DNA of 64,000 nucleotides from Flavobacteriaceae bacterium (GCA_028280265.1 JANQMD010000011.1:32146-96145); one strand, 5' to 3'. Positions 1 through 9,877 are shown, counted from the stretch's first letter. Program-made: numbers and translations. The notes: generated from the letters alone by a model not told the origin.

Positions 1-83
1 TCCTAATTCCATTAGTTTTTTAGAAAAAGTTAATGTAACTTTGAGATAGTCCCTTTATTTTACGAACGATTAACAGTATTATT

Positions 84-659
84 ATGGATGTAATAGAACA
101 ATTTGTTTTGCGCTATTATACACTGTCATCAACATCATTAAAGGAATTTCAAAAGTTGTTTACTCAAAAAAATTACAAGAAAAATGATGTGTTGTACCGT
201 GTCGGCGAGTCTAAGAGTCAGTTATTTCTTATGACCGAGGGAATAGCTCGCTCTGTTGTTATGGATAGTAATGGAAAAGAAAAGACCAGAACCATTTTTA
301 ATGGACCTTCTGTATTTACCTCTCTTACATCTAATCTGTATGGAGAACCATTTGCAACTGAATTTAATTGCCTAACAGAAGCTACCATGTACGAGGGTAG
401 TTTTGAAAATTTCATCAAATTGACTGAAAAAAGGCACGATATTTCCATACTTTATAATAAGTTTTTGGAAGAAGCTTTTATAAACATGCAAGAAAAGGCA
501 ACAATTCTATCTACTTTAGATGCTACGGACCGCTATCTTTACCTTAAGAATAGAATCCCCGACATTGAAAAACACATTCAACTGAACCATATAGCCTCAT
601 ATCTTAATATGACATCTATTCAATTGAGTAGAATTCGAAAAAAAGTATACTCCAAATAA
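84..659 (+). CDS. Crp/Fnr-family transcriptional regulator, small (191 aa)
   Basis: A one-component regulator expected to bind DNA in the cytoplasm. Residues about 15-120 have the pattern of a cyclic-nucleotide-binding beta roll (for example FLMTEGIARSV). The C-terminus is a short helix-turn-helix containing HIASYLNMTSIQLSRIRK. The ligand is unknown and I see no cysteine cluster for an iron-sulphur centre. At 191 residues it has the length of the many short Crp/Fnr proteins of Flavobacteriia. It is a paralogue of the gene at 826-1401, which has the same length and an almost matching C-terminal motif, so the pair probably arose by duplication. The stop codon lies at the foot of a hairpin. No target could be inferred from the neighbours. 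Confidence 0.85.
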   Translation: MDVIEQFVLRYYTLSSTSLKEFQKLFTQKNYKKNDVLYRVGESKSQLFLMTEGIARSVVMDSNGKEKTRTIFNGPSVFTSLTSNLYGEPFATEFNCLTEATMYEGSFENFIKLTEKRHDISILYNKFLEEAFINMQEKATILSTLDATDRYLYLKNRIPDIEKHIQLNHIASYLNMTSIQLSRIRKKVYSK

Positions 660-696
660 GGCGCATCCTAGTTTTAGGAAGTTCGTATAGCGCCTT
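658..696 (+). terminator. Branched hairpin at the end of the first Crp/Fnr gene
   Basis: The outer stem is AAGGCGC (658-664) with GCGCCTT (690-696). It encloses a second hairpin, TCCTA/TAGGA. The outer stem overlaps the stop codon of the upstream gene. No clean T tract follows, so termination is likely but not certain. Confidence 0.4.
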
Positions 697-825
697 ATAT
701 TATATGCTTTTCTTTCTCTAGATTTAATGAAAAATCAACAATCCTTTTCAACATAGTTCATTAGAAAAAGGTACCTTAGTATTTCTTTTGCTAAAAATAT
801 TATTACTGGCAAGCATATAGTAAAC

Positions 826-1401
826 ATGAAAAATCTCTTAAAATTCCTATCTGAATTCCATCCTCTTCCCGAGAAATCTTTGCAGTCTTTGTTCCCTCTT
901 TTCCAAATTAAAAGTTATAAAAAAGACGATAGAATTACTGATTTTGGTGAGGTTCCTACTCACTTTTTTATTCTAACTGAAGGAATTATTCGATCTTATA
1001 TAGTTGATGATAAAGGAAAGGAATTTACACGTTCTTTATATACTCCTATGAGAGTTACAGGAGCCTACTCAGCTCTATTACAAAATAGACCAAGCACACT
1101 AGCCTATGAGTGTCTTACAGGTGTAAAATTGATTACTTGCGATTTTAAGAAATTTAAAGAATTAGCAAAAAAAGACATTGAACTTGCAAACCTATATGTC
1201 AAAATTTTAGAGCTTTTGTACTTAAGAATGGAAAAAAGAATTTTTGAATTATCAATAATGGATGCAAAAAGCAGGTACCTAAAGTTAAAAAAACAAATTC
1301 CAAATATTGAAAATTTGATCCCACAATATCATATCGCATCTTACCTAAATGTAACTCCAGTCCAATTAAGCAGAATTCGCAAAGATTTATATAAAAGCTA
1401 A
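826..1401 (+). CDS. Crp/Fnr-family transcriptional regulator, small (191 aa), paralogue of the preceding gene
   Basis: This has the same architecture and length as the gene at 84-659: an N-terminal cNMP-binding-type beta roll (FILTEGIIRSYIVDDKGKE) and a C-terminal helix-turn-helix with HIASYLNVTPVQLSRIRK. The recognition helix is nearly identical between the paralogues, so they may recognise similar DNA sites, while the sensor domains have diverged much further. A 166-base spacer separates the genes, so they probably have independent promoters. Ligand and regulon are unknown. Confidence 0.85.
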   Translation: MKNLLKFLSEFHPLPEKSLQSLFPLFQIKSYKKDDRITDFGEVPTHFFILTEGIIRSYIVDDKGKEFTRSLYTPMRVTGAYSALLQNRPSTLAYECLTGVKLITCDFKKFKELAKKDIELANLYVKILELLYLRMEKRIFELSIMDAKSRYLKLKKQIPNIENLIPQYHIASYLNVTPVQLSRIRKDLYKS

Positions 1402-1497
1402 GTCTAAACTTATGTTAAGACTTTACCTCTATCTTTTACTTAATTTTATATTTGTAATTTTTCCCCCGAAAAATTATTATTTTACCCATATTAGGAA

Positions 1498-1530
1498 ACT
1501 TGCTTATTTTTAAGCAAGTTTTTTTATTTT
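1498..1530 (+). terminator. Intrinsic terminator
   Basis: A nine-base-pair stem, ACTTGCTTA (1498-1506) with TAAGCAAGT (1511-1519), has a TTTT loop and is followed by a T-rich run to 1530. It lies about 95 bases beyond the second Crp/Fnr gene and just before the next gene's start. Confidence 0.7.
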
Positions 1531-1538
1531 AATTTCCA

Positions 1539-1847
1539 TTGATTGAAAAGTTTTTAATTCACTACGGTTTTCATTTCATTGTTCCTTTATTAATCTCATA
1601 CACTCTGTATCAAAGGAGCTGGAAAAAAGTATACCTGATTTTTATAGCTGCTATGCTTATTGATTTAGATCACTTACTAGCTAATCCTATTTTTGATGCA
1701 AACAGATGCAGCATTAACTTTCACCCTCTCCACAGTTACTATGCAATACTGGTTTATTTCGGAATGTTATTTATCAAGAAAACCCGAATACTAGCCATTG
1801 GCCTCCTTTTACATATACTAGCTGATACAGTTGACTGTTTTCTTTAA
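1539..1847 (+). CDS. DUF6122-type small membrane protein
   Basis: A 102-residue inner-membrane protein with about three hydrophobic segments (residues 10-25, 30-50 and 65-100). It has conserved-looking polar motifs at the membrane edge: LIDLDHLLANPIF, the HPLHSYY motif and LLLHILADTVDC. The D-x-DH and H-x2-H pattern recalls metal-dependent membrane hydrolases of the YdjM type, but no activity is assigned to this family. No ATG precedes the conserved region, so a TTG start at 1539 is the best choice. It overlaps by four bases the 3' end of the flippase gene on the other strand. Confidence 0.65.
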   Translation: MIEKFLIHYGFHFIVPLLISYTLYQRSWKKVYLIFIAAMLIDLDHLLANPIFDANRCSINFHPLHSYYAILVYFGMLFIKKTRILAIGLLLHILADTVDCFL

Positions 1848-3307
1848 AGTGGAAGGTATTTTTTTAAGAGTCGGTTTATCTCTGGAGAAATTTGAAATTT
1901 CACAACTAAAAACAGATAAATCAAAGTGATTATTATGGTTTTTAATATAATATTCAATAGAGGGTGAAAAGAGAAATTCCAAAAATAAAATGCAAAGAAC
2001 AATAGAATAATAATAAGCATCATAATCCCCGTTTTCTTTGTAAAAGGCAACAATTTAAACTTCTTATATACGAACCATAATTTGATACTATTAAACAGAT
2101 AGATGGTTAAAAACGTAGAAAGCGCTAACCCATCTGTTCCTAAATCTAGATTAAAATAGAAATACTTATTCAAAAAGTAAACAGAAATTGCCATTCCTAC
2201 ACCGATAGGTAGAGTTATACGATAAAACTTTGAGTTGGTAATTATATCACCATTGTTCCCCAGAAATAAATGGTAAAGTTTTACCAACGAGATAAATAAA
2301 ACTACCAATTCTCCTCCTGAATACCCTTTTTCAGGCATGAGCTTGAACAGTTCATGCACTCCACAATTGATTAATAAGAAAAACAATCCACCTACTAATA
2401 ACAAATTAATGGAACTACGCTTGTAGAGAGAACCTACTTCTTCATTGTTATTTTCATTCAAGGTTTTTGAAGTAATTGGCTGTAATATTTGTCTCATAGC
2501 CCGACTTGGAGCTTCAATAAAAGAACCAATAAAAACAGCAACAGAATAATAAGCTGCCGCAACTATGGTTTCTTTTCCTGGAATCATCACTTTATCAATG
2601 TCTAAGATGATTGCTCCTGCACTTCCAGCCAGAATAATGTATAGCGAATATTTTACGACCTCACCAAAATTATCAGGAAGTTGAAAGGTAAACTTTGGAA
2701 AATAGAGTTTAAAGGCATACACCATCATCACCAAAGTTCTTAAGACATAAGCCCCAGCTAAGAAATAAATAAACTCAGGTTTTGTAAGCCATTCAAAAAA
2801 GATGGACAGTAATAAAATCATGACCACTGCTCTATTCCATAGTTCTTTCAGAACATTTCCAAAAACAGATTGTAGTTGAACTTTGGCCCATGAATAAAAT
2901 ACTTCAAAATACGCACAACAAACTGCTACTACATAGATAACTGGCATATAACTTTCTATAATTGTATTCTCTTCAGGAACTCCTTTCATAATCCATATAT
3001 GCAGATAATCCCAGAAAAAACCTAAGGGTATTGCAATCAGTAGCGGGAAAAATAAGATAGTGGATAAGAATCGATCTTTATTTTTTTTATCTGTGTATGA
3101 TGAGTAAAACTTTACAATGGAATAATGTACTCCTAATGCCGCCAAAGGAGTTATCAAATTTGCTGCAGATAGCAAAAAAGTCACCAATCCATAATAATCA
3201 GATTCTAAAAGTCTTGGATAAAAAATAATCGTATTGATTCCTCCAATTAGAAATCCTAGGTAGATTATCAAAGAGTTTTTAAATGATTGTTTAAAAATTA
3301 TCCCCAA
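1844..3307 (-). CDS. Polysaccharide flippase (Wzx/MATE-like lipopolysaccharide biosynthesis protein)
   Basis: A 487-residue polytopic inner-membrane protein with about 12-14 hydrophobic segments spread over its whole length. The N-terminal segment (IIYLGFLIGGINTIIFYPRLL) and the overall pattern match the polysaccharide_synt/MVF superfamily that flips lipid-linked oligosaccharides to the periplasm. It is the last gene of a minus-strand operon of glycosyltransferases and lies only four bases after the epimerase gene. That context supports a role in export of the glycan made by its neighbours. The identity of the glycan cannot be read from the sequence. Confidence 0.85.
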   Translation of the reverse strand: MGIIFKQSFKNSLIIYLGFLIGGINTIIFYPRLLESDYYGLVTFLLSAANLITPLAALGVHYSIVKFYSSYTDKKNKDRFLSTILFFPLLIAIPLGFFWDYLHIWIMKGVPEENTIIESYMPVIYVVAVCCAYFEVFYSWAKVQLQSVFGNVLKELWNRAVVMILLLSIFFEWLTKPEFIYFLAGAYVLRTLVMMVYAFKLYFPKFTFQLPDNFGEVVKYSLYIILAGSAGAIILDIDKVMIPGKETIVAAAYYSVAVFIGSFIEAPSRAMRQILQPITSKTLNENNNEEVGSLYKRSSINLLLVGGLFFLLINCGVHELFKLMPEKGYSGGELVVLFISLVKLYHLFLGNNGDIITNSKFYRITLPIGVGMAISVYFLNKYFYFNLDLGTDGLALSTFLTIYLFNSIKLWFVYKKFKLLPFTKKTGIMMLIIILLFFAFYFWNFSFHPLLNIILKTIIITLIYLFLVVKFQISPEINRLLKKYLPL

Positions 3308-3311
3308 AGCC

Positions 3312-4394
3312 TTATTGAATTAATTGATAAATAGATTGATAAATGCGTTCTCCAACATTATTTCCGTATAAATTCTCTGAAAAATCTTTATTAGGTTGTT
3401 TAAAAGATGTGTAGGCATCTAAAATTTGATTTGAACTAGAACCTACAATTTTAGCATATCCATGATCCACAAGTTCCGTCCACTCAGTCTCTTCCCTTAC
3501 TATAATGCAATGTTTTTTATTAAAGAACGCTTCTTTTTGCAGCCCCCCACTATCAGTGACAACCATTGAGCAGTTTTTAAGTAACTCTAACATGGCGAAA
3601 TAACCTACAGGTTCTATTGTAAGGATTTTAAAGCTCAAATTATTTTTTTCGAGGATTTTCTTGGTCCTCGGATGCAATGGTAAAATAACTTTCTGCTCTC
3701 TATGCACACTTTCTAAAGTCTTAAAAATAGAGGTTAGTTTTTCCATATCCTCCGTATTTTCTTGCCTATGAATAGTTGCTAAAACAAAGTTTTCTTCCTT
3801 TAAATTTAAGTCCTGAATAATCGAGGATTTTTGAGATGAAAACTGCTGATAGTATTCAACGGCATCTTTCATAATATCCCCATGTTTTTCTATTTTAATT
3901 GGCATGTTCGAAAAACCCTCTTTCTCTAGGTTGGATATAGCTGCCTCAGTAGGACAACTCAATAAATCCGAGATTCTATCTGTTAAAATCCTATTAATTT
4001 CTTCAGGCATGTTCATATTGTATGAACGCAAACCTGCTTCTACATGCACAACTTTTATATGTAATTTTTTAGCTGCCAGTGCTCCCGCAATCGTAGAGTT
4101 TGTATCTCCATAAACAACTACTGCTTGTGGCTTTTCATCTACGAGGATTTTTTCAATATCTACAAGCATTTTTCCAGTCATTGCCCCATGACTTAAGCTA
4201 TTAATAGCTAGATTATACTTGGGTTTAGGAATCATCATTTCATCAAAAAAAACAGCACTCATATTGGCATCAAAATGCTGACCTGTATGTACAATAACTT
4301 CCTCAATTTCATCATACTTTTTTATAATTCTACTTAAAACAGCAGCTTTTACAAACTGAGGTCTTGCACCTAATATGGTCACAATTTTTGGCAT
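3312..4394 (-). CDS. wecB: UDP-N-acetylglucosamine 2-epimerase, non-hydrolysing
   Basis: This interconverts UDP-GlcNAc and UDP-ManNAc in the cytoplasm and supplies ManNAc-type sugars for surface glycans. The 360 residues carry the family's GT-B fold signatures: GARPQFVKAA near the N-terminus, HTGQH, VVYGDTNST, HVEAGLRS, HPRTKK and the nucleotide-binding DSGGLQKEAF. The length is normal for WecB. It sits between a glycosyltransferase and the flippase with 3-4 base spacers, so it is clearly co-transcribed. UDP-ManNAc or a derivative is therefore likely to enter the glycan built by this operon. Confidence 0.9.
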   Translation of the reverse strand: MPKIVTILGARPQFVKAAVLSRIIKKYDEIEEVIVHTGQHFDANMSAVFFDEMMIPKPKYNLAINSLSHGAMTGKMLVDIEKILVDEKPQAVVVYGDTNSTIAGALAAKKLHIKVVHVEAGLRSYNMNMPEEINRILTDRISDLLSCPTEAAISNLEKEGFSNMPIKIEKHGDIMKDAVEYYQQFSSQKSSIIQDLNLKEENFVLATIHRQENTEDMEKLTSIFKTLESVHREQKVILPLHPRTKKILEKNNLSFKILTIEPVGYFAMLELLKNCSMVVTDSGGLQKEAFFNKKHCIIVREETEWTELVDHGYAKIVGSSSNQILDAYTSFKQPNKDFSENLYGNNVGERIYQSIYQLIQ

Positions 4395-4397
4395 TCT

Positions 4398-5666
4398 TTA
4401 TATACTTCTAATGGCTTCGGCTAATTTCTTAGTTAACTCTCTCCTGTGATATTGTTCTACATAATGAGATTCAATTCGAACTTCATCTTTTTTATAACTA
4501 TTGTACAACTCTAAGATATGTGATTTTAAATCGTTCTCATTATCAAAATCAAATATTTTACCTGCTTTTGTATTCTCTAATATTTCAGAAGCATCACCGT
4601 CCTCTGGTCCAATAGCCACAATAGGTCTTTTCGATTGAAGATATTCAAAAATCTTTCCAGTAATTATTCCCTTTGCACTTGGAACTTGATTGATACAAAG
4701 AAGTAAGACTTGAGATTTCTGTTGGTATTCAAGTGCTTCTTTGTGAGTTACATAATCAATGAGTTCTATAGCTTCTTTTTGAAAAACACCTAACTCTTTT
4801 TGCACTTCATTTGACAATTTGCCCACCAGTCTAATTTTCAAATCATTCGCAAAATTTTGATCTTCTGTACAGAGTTCCGAAAGTACTTTCCATAGTATTT
4901 TAGGATTTCGATCTGCATTCATCATTCCAATATGAGTAATCGAAAAAGTATCGTCAGTCTTTACTTTTCTCGTGTTGATTCTTTCATCAAATCCATTGGT
5001 AATGACTTCTATATTGCCGTTGTATTTTAAAAAATTTCTTCTCATTGTTTCTCCGACTACAATCACTTTATCAGAAGCTCTTACAACAGATTCTTCTAGT
5101 TTTCTATGTTTTTGTTCACTCTTCTTAGTGAGAGGCAAACTATGAAAATAATCGATATCGATCCAAGGATCTCTAAAGTCCGAAATCCATTTGACATTTA
5201 ACTTCTTTTTTAATTCCCACCCAATGATATGAAGGCTATGAGGAGGACCTGTTGTGATAACAACATCAACCGGACTTTCTTTTAGTTTTTTAAGTAAAAA
5301 CTTTACTGAAGGTTGAATCCAAAACTTTCTAGCATCAGGAATGAAATAATTGGCGCGTATGAATCGGGCTATCTTACCAAACAATGTGGGTTTAGAATCT
5401 AAAAAACCTGCACTTTGTTTTTTAGAATTTGATCCGAATAGAGACAGGAACTGATTGGGTTCAAAAATAGGTTTCTTTAGGACTTCTATCCCTTCAGGAA
5501 TTTCATTTAAAAGGGTTTCATCAACAATTGAAAAATTTTGATTCTCAACAGTATAAACGATAGGTTCAATATCAAAATCTCGAAGGTATTTTACAAATTT
5601 TAACCATCTCTGCACACCCGAGCCACCAGCTGGAGGCCAATAATATGTTAGAATTAAAACTTTCAA
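4398..5666 (-). CDS. Glycosyltransferase family 4-type protein
   Basis: A 422-residue GT-B glycosyltransferase. The N-terminal domain opens with YYWPPAGGSGVQRW, typical of GT4 proteins whose acceptor domain begins with a glycine-rich loop. The C-terminal donor domain holds KIFEYLQSKRPIVAIGPE, the usual E-x7-E-like nucleotide-sugar-binding region. The start overlaps the stop of the upstream glycosyltransferase gene by four bases, implying translational coupling. Donor sugar and linkage are not predictable. Confidence 0.85.
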   Translation of the reverse strand: MKVLILTYYWPPAGGSGVQRWLKFVKYLRDFDIEPIVYTVENQNFSIVDETLLNEIPEGIEVLKKPIFEPNQFLSLFGSNSKKQSAGFLDSKPTLFGKIARFIRANYFIPDARKFWIQPSVKFLLKKLKESPVDVVITTGPPHSLHIIGWELKKKLNVKWISDFRDPWIDIDYFHSLPLTKKSEQKHRKLEESVVRASDKVIVVGETMRRNFLKYNGNIEVITNGFDERINTRKVKTDDTFSITHIGMMNADRNPKILWKVLSELCTEDQNFANDLKIRLVGKLSNEVQKELGVFQKEAIELIDYVTHKEALEYQQKSQVLLLCINQVPSAKGIITGKIFEYLQSKRPIVAIGPEDGDASEILENTKAGKIFDFDNENDLKSHILELYNSYKKDEVRIESHYVEQYHRRELTKKLAEAIRSI

Positions 5667-6916
5667 TTTTTTAAATCATCGTACAATTTAAGGAGTTCTT
5701 TTGAAGTATGTTCCCAATTTAAATTTCCTCTAAACGATTTTTCAAAACCTTTTTCAGCTATCCGAAGGGCATCTGAATAATTCTCGTGAATCTCAAAAAC
5801 AGATTTCGCAAAATCTTCTGCATTTCCTGCTAAAAAACTATAGCCTACACCTTCATCTTCTACTATTCTTTTCAAAGGTCTACAGCTAGATACCAACAGC
5901 GGTTTTTTTGAGAGTAGTATCTGAAATAATTTATGAGGAATTGTATTTTCAGTATGTTCGTTTGACACGTGTGGGATGATATTAATATCCGATCCTTGCA
6001 TAATCGTGACAACCTGCTCAAAAGGAACTGGGTCCTTTAATTCAACATGATCTTCAACATTCAACTGATTGATCAAACTTCTTAAATGAGTATTTACATC
6101 TTTATTCTTAGGACCAGTAAGCAATAATAATGCATTTGGAATTGTCTTTTTGATTTTTATCATTCCTTTAATCGCTGTATCTAACCCTCTATGTGGTCCA
6201 AAACCTCCTACATAAGAAATTACAAACTTCTTTTCATAGCTTTTCTCAAGAGAAAGAATACTACAGGAACTAAAGTTTGAAGCAAATTCTTTTTTCTCTG
6301 TATTGGTAATGACTTTTATTTTTTGGGAAGGAGTTTGATATTTCTTAATAAAAAGCTCTTTCATTTCATCAACAACTGCGATAACAACATCGTAGGATTG
6401 AATCATTTTAACTTCATACCTTTCCCATTTTTTATATCTAAAGAAGAATTGGTTTTTTAATCGAATAAGAGTGCTTTTTCTCCAGGCAAACCATGTAGAA
6501 AGAGCAGCTGGGTAATTCTCATGCAAATCTAAAACGGACTTAATATGATTTTTTACAGCAAACTTATACACCGTTTTTGCGAGAGGCAAATCATGAGTAT
6601 GTAAAACATCGATTGTGATCTGTTTACTTAGCTTAGAAAGCTCTCTTTTAAACCTTTTATGAATATAATTTACTGAAAGAAGAATATCCGAAATTCCTTT
6701 GTGATAGTTATTTCTGTACGATATATTTCTGCATACTTTTACACCGTGAACCTCTTCAGAAGTTTTTTCTCCATTCTTTTTACAGCATAAAATAAATACA
6801 TTGTGATGTTCAGATAGCGTTTCAGCTTCTTTTCTTACCCGAATATCAGATGGATAATATCCATCCAAAACCATTACAATATTTAGTCTATCCTTTTTTA
6901 ATGGCATATACAGCAT
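5663..6916 (-). CDS. Glycosyltransferase family 4-type protein
   Basis: A second GT-B glycosyltransferase (417 residues) of the operon. The N-terminal part reads MVLDGYYPSDIRVRKEAETL, the typical opening of GT4 enzymes that add sugars to lipid-linked intermediates. The C-terminal part has a glycine-rich YVGGFGPHRGLD segment and HKLFQILLSKKPLLVS, the donor-binding region. The gene start overlaps the methyltransferase gene by up to 29 bases. A second ATG three codons in, at 6907, would shorten the overlap. It is co-transcribed with the next glycosyltransferase. Substrate unknown. Confidence 0.85.
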   Translation of the reverse strand: MLYMPLKKDRLNIVMVLDGYYPSDIRVRKEAETLSEHHNVFILCCKKNGEKTSEEVHGVKVCRNISYRNNYHKGISDILLSVNYIHKRFKRELSKLSKQITIDVLHTHDLPLAKTVYKFAVKNHIKSVLDLHENYPAALSTWFAWRKSTLIRLKNQFFFRYKKWERYEVKMIQSYDVVIAVVDEMKELFIKKYQTPSQKIKVITNTEKKEFASNFSSCSILSLEKSYEKKFVISYVGGFGPHRGLDTAIKGMIKIKKTIPNALLLLTGPKNKDVNTHLRSLINQLNVEDHVELKDPVPFEQVVTIMQGSDINIIPHVSNEHTENTIPHKLFQILLSKKPLLVSSCRPLKRIVEDEGVGYSFLAGNAEDFAKSVFEIHENYSDALRIAEKGFEKSFRGNLNWEHTSKELLKLYDDLKN

Positions 6917-7409
6917 AATATCTCGGAGTAAATCTCCTCAAAATAGGTCTAAATCCAATTTTCTGAATAGGGCTCGTCCATTTCTCACTTTTTACAATAT
7001 CCCACCCAGATTTTTCTAGCAACCAATCAAATTGCCAATCTTCAAACTCGTGGTAATGTCTATCCCACATATCTGTTTTACTTCTATAAGCTTTCGCAAA
7101 CCATAAATCTAAAGGAATTGTAGCAATCAACTTCGTAGATTGAATTTCTCTTAACACATTAAATGGTGCTAACAAATGCTCAAAAATTTCAAAGGCAGTA
7201 ACAGCATCTACTTTGTATTCTTTTACCACTTCTGGTAATAAATCCAAATCTTCGCCATTTGTATTAAAAACTGTGTATCCGTTTTCTTCCATAATTTTAG
7301 AAAACGGATTACGAACCCCTAAATCTAAAATTGTGGCAGGTGCAGGTAAAACACTCTTTAAAAAAGCGAGGGTTTCTCTATATCTCTTTTCAGGTATTTT
7401 ATCGTACAA
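6888..7409 (-). CDS. Class I SAM-dependent methyltransferase
   Basis: A compact 173-residue methyltransferase. Motif I is the degenerate ATILDLGVRNPFSKIM segment near residue 27. The acidic NTNGEDLDL follows, and then VDAVTAFEIFEHLLAPFNVL, the usual post-motif region of Methyltransf_11/23 enzymes. It probably modifies a sugar or glycan-linked substrate, because it lies between the large YfhO gene and two glycosyltransferases in one operon. It is shorter than typical family members, which usually exceed 200 residues, and no C-terminal substrate domain is present. Confidence 0.75.
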   Translation of the reverse strand: MYDKIPEKRYRETLAFLKSVLPAPATILDLGVRNPFSKIMEENGYTVFNTNGEDLDLLPEVVKEYKVDAVTAFEIFEHLLAPFNVLREIQSTKLIATIPLDLWFAKAYRSKTDMWDRHYHEFEDWQFDWLLEKSGWDIVKSEKWTSPIQKIGFRPILRRFTPRYYAVYAIKKG

Positions 7410-7420
7410 TGACTAAAAAT

Positions 7421-9877
7421 TTATTTGGATAAACGTCTTTTTTTATTTTTCATAAAACCCCAACCAATTGGAATCAAAAGCAGCAAAGCATAAGAAATTA
7501 ATGAGACTGTACTTCCAGTTTGTATCACTTGAGGTTCAAACTTAAACTCGATAATGTGTTCTCCTGCAGGCACCTCCATTCCTCTCAGTACATAGTTCAC
7601 CCGAAAATGATCTACGGGTTTTCCATCCAGATATGCGTTCCAACCATCTTTGTAATAGATCTCAGAGAAAACTGCCAATTCATTTTGGGTCGATTTGGAT
7701 TCATACTCTAAGTAGTTTAAGGAATACTTTGTGAGTTTTATATAAGAAGTTGAATCAATTTCAGTTTTAGCATCTAATTGTCTTGTAAACTGTCTTGTAT
7801 CTACAACGGCTTCGGTTTTCGTTTTCAAACTATCCAATGCTTTGATTTCTTCATCAGCAGAATCTACCTCAATCAACTTATTTACAAACCACGAATTTCC
7901 ATTAGCATCAGGATTTATTTGAGCTCTTTGTTTACCCTCAGATGCTGCTAGGATAAAGTATTTAATGTTGAGCATATTAAATACTTCTACATTATTTTTC
8001 ACCAGTTGAAAATCAATGAGGTCATTATAACGCCCCATTTTGGCCGCATGATACCCTCCAATAGACTTATGATAGTAAGAAGTACGTCCATCTTCAAAAG
8101 GATTGGTTGTGAAATTAGCCACTCTATAATGACTTTTATCTTTCATAATCTGCTGATCAGCAGCATTGGGTGTAAAAGGGTTCTCAACTCTTCTAACTGT
8201 GGTAAAATCATCTGAATTCACATATCTTAGGTTAACTTGAACCTGATCAAAAAGAACCAAAACAGCAAAGGCAGCAATGGCTTTAGTTCGATTGAGTTTC
8301 TTTCTTAAAAAGAAGAAAAGAATACCAAAGCTTAATCCCACCAAAATCAACGATCTTAAACTGTCTTGATACAACAAGGATTTTCTGTCTGTAACAATAG
8401 CGTCTAACAAACCATTGATTTCATATTGGTTTTCCATTTGTACATATCGACCATCTCTCAGTCCTTCAAATGTTGAGAATCCTGCAGCATACAAAACCCC
8501 TACAACTATTAATCCCAATGTGATGTACAATGCATTTTTAAGGGCTTTTTGTTTCTCTACTTCAGTAGTATTTTGCGAGAAAAACTCTTTTATGGCTAAG
8601 ATTCCCAATAGTGGCACGCACAATTCAGCAATTACTTGTATAGAAGAAACTGCCCTAAACTTATTGTAAAGAGGAACATAATCGATAAAAATATCTGTAA
8701 GGAAGCCAAAGTTCTTTCCCCAACTCAATAAAATCGAAAAGATAGTAGCTGCTACCAACCATTTTTTAAGCTTTCCTTTCACTAGAAAAACTCCCATAAA
8801 GAAGAGGAAAAAGATTACGGCACCAATATATGCTGGCGCTTCTATGATAGGTTGATCTCCCCAATAGGTAAAAACTTGTTCTACAAAACCTTCAGCCTGT
8901 CTAGGGCCAAACGTTTTCTTCATCATTTCATAAGTTTCGGAGCTTTTGCTTAATTTTTCAATGGTACCTCCTCCCATGTATCTTGGGACTAACAAGTTGA
9001 AGGTCTCAGGAATACCATAGCTATATTGAGTTATATAATCCCTAGACAATCCATTGGTATTTTCTTTCTTTGTTCCGTCCGAATTAATTGTCAATTCAGA
9101 TTTGCCTCGTGTACTATAGTCCGCATATTCTTTGGTAGCCATAATTCGGGTAGCATTCACTCCTACCCCCAATACAATTGCGATGATGATTGTAGACGCC
9201 TGAGTAACAAACTGCGGAATCTGCTTTTTCTTAATTGCTTCTACAAGTTCTACGATTCCTAAAATGAGAATTATGAAAAGTAGATAATAAGTCATTTGCG
9301 GATGACTGGCTTTCATTTCTAAAGCCATGGCCAGTGCCGTTATCGTAAAGCCTAACAAGTATTTCCTTTTAAATACCCAAATAACTCCAGCTAAAACAAG
9401 CGGCATATAAGCTATCGCATGCGCTTTTGCATTGTGTCCTGCACTAAATATGATAATGAGATAGGTAGAAAATCCAAAGGCTAAGGCACCTAGAATGGAT
9501 AATTTCCAATCTGTTTTTAAGGCTAGCAACAACAAGTAAAACCCTAAAAAGTAAAGGAATAAATAGTCAGCAGGTCTAGGTAAAAAGCGAATGAGTTTAT
9601 CCAATTCAGAGATCAAATCATTAGGGAAATAAGAACCAATTTGATAGGTAGGCATCCCACTAAATGCACTTTCAGCCCAGTAAGGTTCTTCCCCAGTAGC
9701 AGCTCTAAAATCATTGACCTCTTTGGCCATTCCAATGTGTTGAGTGATGTCGGATTGCGACATCTTCTGACCTTTTAAAACAGGGTGAAAGTAGAGAATA
9801 GACGCAATAATAAATACTAGTAGCGATACTAGATGTGGATAAAATGATTTGAGCTTCATATTAGTCGATTTCTTCAA
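7421..9877 (-). CDS. YfhO-family membrane protein
   Basis: A large (818 residues) inner-membrane protein. An N-terminal signal-anchor is followed by about a dozen hydrophobic helices up to residue about 540. A periplasmic-type soluble segment (roughly residues 560-790) and a last transmembrane helix complete the protein, which ends in a lysine/arginine-rich tail. Conserved-looking motifs include FHPVLKGQKMSQSDITQH after the first helix and FSAGHNAKAHAIAYMP. YfhO proteins resemble GT-C-type glycosyltransferases and in Firmicutes affect lipoteichoic acid glycosylation. In Bacteroidota they are conserved but little studied. The start overlaps the DUF4834 gene by 17 bases. Confidence 0.85.
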   Translation of the reverse strand: MKKSTNMKLKSFYPHLVSLLVFIIASILYFHPVLKGQKMSQSDITQHIGMAKEVNDFRAATGEEPYWAESAFSGMPTYQIGSYFPNDLISELDKLIRFLPRPADYLFLYFLGFYLLLLALKTDWKLSILGALAFGFSTYLIIIFSAGHNAKAHAIAYMPLVLAGVIWVFKRKYLLGFTITALAMALEMKASHPQMTYYLLFIILILGIVELVEAIKKKQIPQFVTQASTIIIAIVLGVGVNATRIMATKEYADYSTRGKSELTINSDGTKKENTNGLSRDYITQYSYGIPETFNLLVPRYMGGGTIEKLSKSSETYEMMKKTFGPRQAEGFVEQVFTYWGDQPIIEAPAYIGAVIFFLFFMGVFLVKGKLKKWLVAATIFSILLSWGKNFGFLTDIFIDYVPLYNKFRAVSSIQVIAELCVPLLGILAIKEFFSQNTTEVEKQKALKNALYITLGLIVVGVLYAAGFSTFEGLRDGRYVQMENQYEINGLLDAIVTDRKSLLYQDSLRSLILVGLSFGILFFFLRKKLNRTKAIAAFAVLVLFDQVQVNLRYVNSDDFTTVRRVENPFTPNAADQQIMKDKSHYRVANFTTNPFEDGRTSYYHKSIGGYHAAKMGRYNDLIDFQLVKNNVEVFNMLNIKYFILAASEGKQRAQINPDANGNSWFVNKLIEVDSADEEIKALDSLKTKTEAVVDTRQFTRQLDAKTEIDSTSYIKLTKYSLNYLEYESKSTQNELAVFSEIYYKDGWNAYLDGKPVDHFRVNYVLRGMEVPAGEHIIEFKFEPQVIQTGSTVSLISYALLLLIPIGWGFMKNKKRRLSK

